Shown here: positions 48,546-50,562 of the stretch, one piece after another
How the letters are laid out: every line of letters starts with the position of its first letter
How positions within the stretch are numbered: position 1 is the stretch's first letter
DNA from: a virus
Length of the DNA: 50,562 nucleotides
IMG/VR virus record: IMGVR_UViG_3300046804_002449
Span: 1-50,562 of that record
Direction: 5' to 3' (one strand)
The notes under the pieces: model-generated
Database searches by the model: none
Seen by the model: only the letters and a program-made list of their open reading frames with translations
What the model was told of the DNA's origin: nothing
Program-made: the position numbers and the translations under genes

Positions 48546-50562
48546 AAATCAGTCTCCTGCACGCCACTCGTCGTCCTGAAGCCGCTAAGAAATGTCAACA
48601 GCTATGGCTCGGACGTGCGGACAACTCAGCCAACATTGAAATCATCACCTGCGTTGACCATGATGACGAGGCTGGCAAAGCTGCGTTTCCTGATGCGGTG
48701 ATCTCCAATGAGAACACCGTTGTAGCGGCATGGAACAAAGCTGCTGAAGAAGCGACTGGCGATGTGCTAGTTGCCTTAGATGATGACTGGCATCCCGCTC
48801 ATGCTTGGGATCAGATCATTGAGTCCTACATGAGCAATGGGGCAGACATCCTGCACGTTGGCGACAAGCATCGAAAAGATGAACTGATTTGCCATCCCAT
48901 CGTGTCTAAGCGTTTCTACGAAGCAATGGGCTACTTGTGGCACCCGTCCTTCAAGTCGGTCTATTGCGACAACTGGTTCACCGAAGTTGCAAAACGCTGG
49001 GGCTATGTGGACGCCACAAAAAGAGGTAAGATTGACCTTGGTTTTCTTCACGCTAACCCCTCACAAGGTTATGGCGAGGAAGATGATGTGGCTCGCAAGT
49101 CCAACTCCAAGGAACGCTATGAGCATGGGGCTACGACCTTGGGACGCTTGCAAAGCCAGACCATTCTGGCCTTCACCTGCGCTGATCGTCCGCAGTATCT
49201 CAAGCCTACGCTGGATAGCTGGCTCAAGACCAACCTATCGCTTTTGTCCTCAGTTCACTTCTTCATTGAGCCTACGGACAAGAGGCATGAATGCGTAGCT
49301 GTCATTGACGAGTTTGCAGCCAAGTCTCCGGTTCCTGTCATCAAGCATTTCAACAAGGAAAAGCTAGGTGTCCTACGCAATCCTTGGCACTTGTTTGACC
49401 ACTGTTTCCGCATTGAGGGCGCACTCTTCACCATTCTTGGCGAGGACGACTTTCTTGTTTCGCCAGACATTCTTGACTTCCTTTGGGGAACAAGCCGTTG
49501 GAATCTGCATGGCGACGAGAAAACAATGGCGATCTGTGCTAAATGGGTGGGCGATAAGGCCAACAAGAATCCCGCGACATGGCATCGAGTCACCGAGTTC
49601 ACAGGCAACATCTGGGGAACATGGCCCCATGTGTGGAACAAATACCTCAAAGACACTTGGGATTTTGATTATTCCAGTGGGAAAGAGGATGAATCTCCCG
49701 CAGGCTGGGACTGGAATCTCCAGCTTCGGGTTATGCCAAAGAACGATCTGCATTGCATCGTTCCAACAGCCTCAAGGTCTAAGCACATTGGCATTGAAGG
49801 AATCCATTGCACCGAGGAAGTCTTTGAGGATACCGTGGCGTGGAACTTTGTGGAACATAAGTATGATGGCAATTACCTGTCCGTTGAGGATGCAGTAAAA
49901 CCAATCAAAGTGAACATTGATTTGCCCTCCGTGGTGGTATCCAGCAGCGGCGATTTAGGTGACTGCGTTGTGTCTTTAGCGCCCCTTGTTTATCGAGGAA
50001 ATCCTACCATTTACCATCTTTGGGACGATGGGATGACCAAAGGCATTGTGGCCCGTGAGAAGTTCATCCGTCCGTTCCTTGAAAGCCAGCCTATCATCAA
50101 AGCTGTCCGCATCGGAAGGCCAAACGAATGTGATTGGCGTTCAGAGGATTTCCGCCACCGTAGTTTGCATGACGGATTCTCCAACTTGGCCGAAGTCCAT
50201 GCCCGACACGCCAAAATGTTTGGATTCTTGGCAGACGTTCCGAGGTTTGATCGTCCTTGGTTGACGCTTTTTGACGTAAAACCCCACGGCAGAATCGTGG
50301 TCAATCGCAGCCCCCGTTACCATAATGACAAGTTCCCTTGGGCTAAAATCGTCAAACATTACGGCAAACGTCTTGTTTTTGTGGGACTGGATGAGGAATA
50401 CGAGGCATTCAGCCACTTTGGAGATATTGAGCGTGTCAGGGTCAAAGACATGCTAGAATTGGCCCATCTGATTGCTGGCAGCAGCTTGTTCATTGGTAAC
50501 CAGTCTGTGTCCATGACGATTGCGGAAGGTTTGAAACACCCTCGAATCCAAGAGGCTTGCCT
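48542..50562 (+). CDS. Multi-domain glycosyltransferase, truncated by the window end
   Basis: At least 673 residues are open to the right edge (all codons from 48542 checked). Domain 1 (about 1-205) is GT-A-like with LLHATRRP and LVALDDDWHP (DDD). Domain 2 (about 205-455) is also GT-A-like, with LAFTCADRPQYLKPTLDSW and ILGEDDFLVS. Domain 3 (from about 465) resembles GT-B heptosyltransferases (VVVSSSGDLGDCVVSLAPL; FIGNQSVSMTIAEGL). It may glycosylate virion or host-derived components, or DNA bases. Confidence 0.8.
   Translation, partial: MKISLLHATRRPEAAKKCQQLWLGRADNSANIEIITCVDHDDEAGKAAFPDAVISNENTVVAAWNKAAEEATGDVLVALDDDWHPAHAWDQIIESYMSNGADILHVGDKHRKDELICHPIVSKRFYEAMGYLWHPSFKSVYCDNWFTEVAKRWGYVDATKRGKIDLGFLHANPSQGYGEEDDVARKSNSKERYEHGATTLGRLQSQTILAFTCADRPQYLKPTLDSWLKTNLSLLSSVHFFIEPTDKRHECVAVIDEFAAKSPVPVIKHFNKEKLGVLRNPWHLFDHCFRIEGALFTILGEDDFLVSPDILDFLWGTSRWNLHGDEKTMAICAKWVGDKANKNPATWHRVTEFTGNIWGTWPHVWNKYLKDTWDFDYSSGKEDESPAGWDWNLQLRVMPKNDLHCIVPTASRSKHIGIEGIHCTEEVFEDTVAWNFVEHKYDGNYLSVEDAVKPIKVNIDLPSVVVSSSGDLGDCVVSLAPLVYRGNPTIYHLWDDGMTKGIVAREKFIRPFLESQPIIKAVRIGRPNECDWRSEDFRHRSLHDGFSNLAEVHARHAKMFGFLADVPRFDRPWLTLFDVKPHGRIVVNRSPRYHNDKFPWAKIVKHYGKRLVFVGLDEEYEAFSHFGDIERVRVKDMLELAHLIAGSSLFIGNQSVSMTIAEGLKHPRIQEAC

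Overview
The window is a continuous stretch of a tailed double-stranded DNA phage genome. It carries both terminase subunits, portal, scaffold-like and major capsid proteins, a lysis cassette, a RecT recombination module and a primase-helicase. No tape-measure or tail-tube gene is visible, and a very large virion protein runs off the left edge, so a short-tailed (podovirus-like) particle is the best guess. The o-spanin lipoprotein and i-spanin-like gene point to a Gram-negative host. Most genes lack a clear Shine-Dalgarno and start in an A-rich context ending ATATG, so the host probably initiates translation largely without SD pairing. The host itself cannot be named from the sequence.

Layout. 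(1) 1-9.2 kb, minus strand: virion proteins, including a collagen-like fibre protein overlapped by a prolyl-4-hydroxylase-type 2OG-Fe(II) oxygenase. (2) 9.24-9.37 kb: a strong plus-strand promoter followed about 60 nt downstream by an intrinsic terminator (small RNA or attenuator). (3) 9.8-11.0 kb, plus strand: an island of small genes with an XRE regulator. (4) 11.0-15.3 kb, minus strand: M15 endolysin, small membrane proteins, HExxH protein, spanin pair, holin candidates and a metallophosphoesterase interrupted by an intein. (5) 15.4-20.1 kb, minus strand: tail-fibre or receptor-binding proteins, one built from a heptapeptide repeat. (6) 20.1-25.5 kb, minus strand: major capsid, scaffold and portal; the capsid gene is bracketed by terminators and has a structured leader. 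(7) 25.6-31.9 kb, mostly minus strand: small virion or accessory proteins, a Dps-like protein, a replication-initiator paralogue, two HNH-type homing cassettes and the terminase small subunit. (8) About 31.9-32.1 kb: divergent control region with a sigma70-like promoter and a parS-like palindrome. (9) 32-38.5 kb, plus strand: about 20 small early genes. (10) 38.5-42.4 kb: RecT, exonuclease, DpdA-like and QueD (7-deazaguanine DNA modification), SSB-like protein and a split RusA-like gene. (11) 42.4-43.9 kb: an IS110/Nop-like protein directly followed by a perfect 36-bp-period array of 14 units with alternating conserved and variable segments, which I read as a TIGR-Tas RNA-guided system. (12) 43.9-50.5 kb: replication initiator, primase-helicase, terminase large subunit and a multi-domain glycosyltransferase cut by the right edge.

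The genes fit a lytic life style. An early rightward unit handles host take-over, recombination, replication, DNA modification and RNA-guided defence or competition. A leftward late unit builds and releases particles. No integrase, CI-like repressor region or att site was seen.
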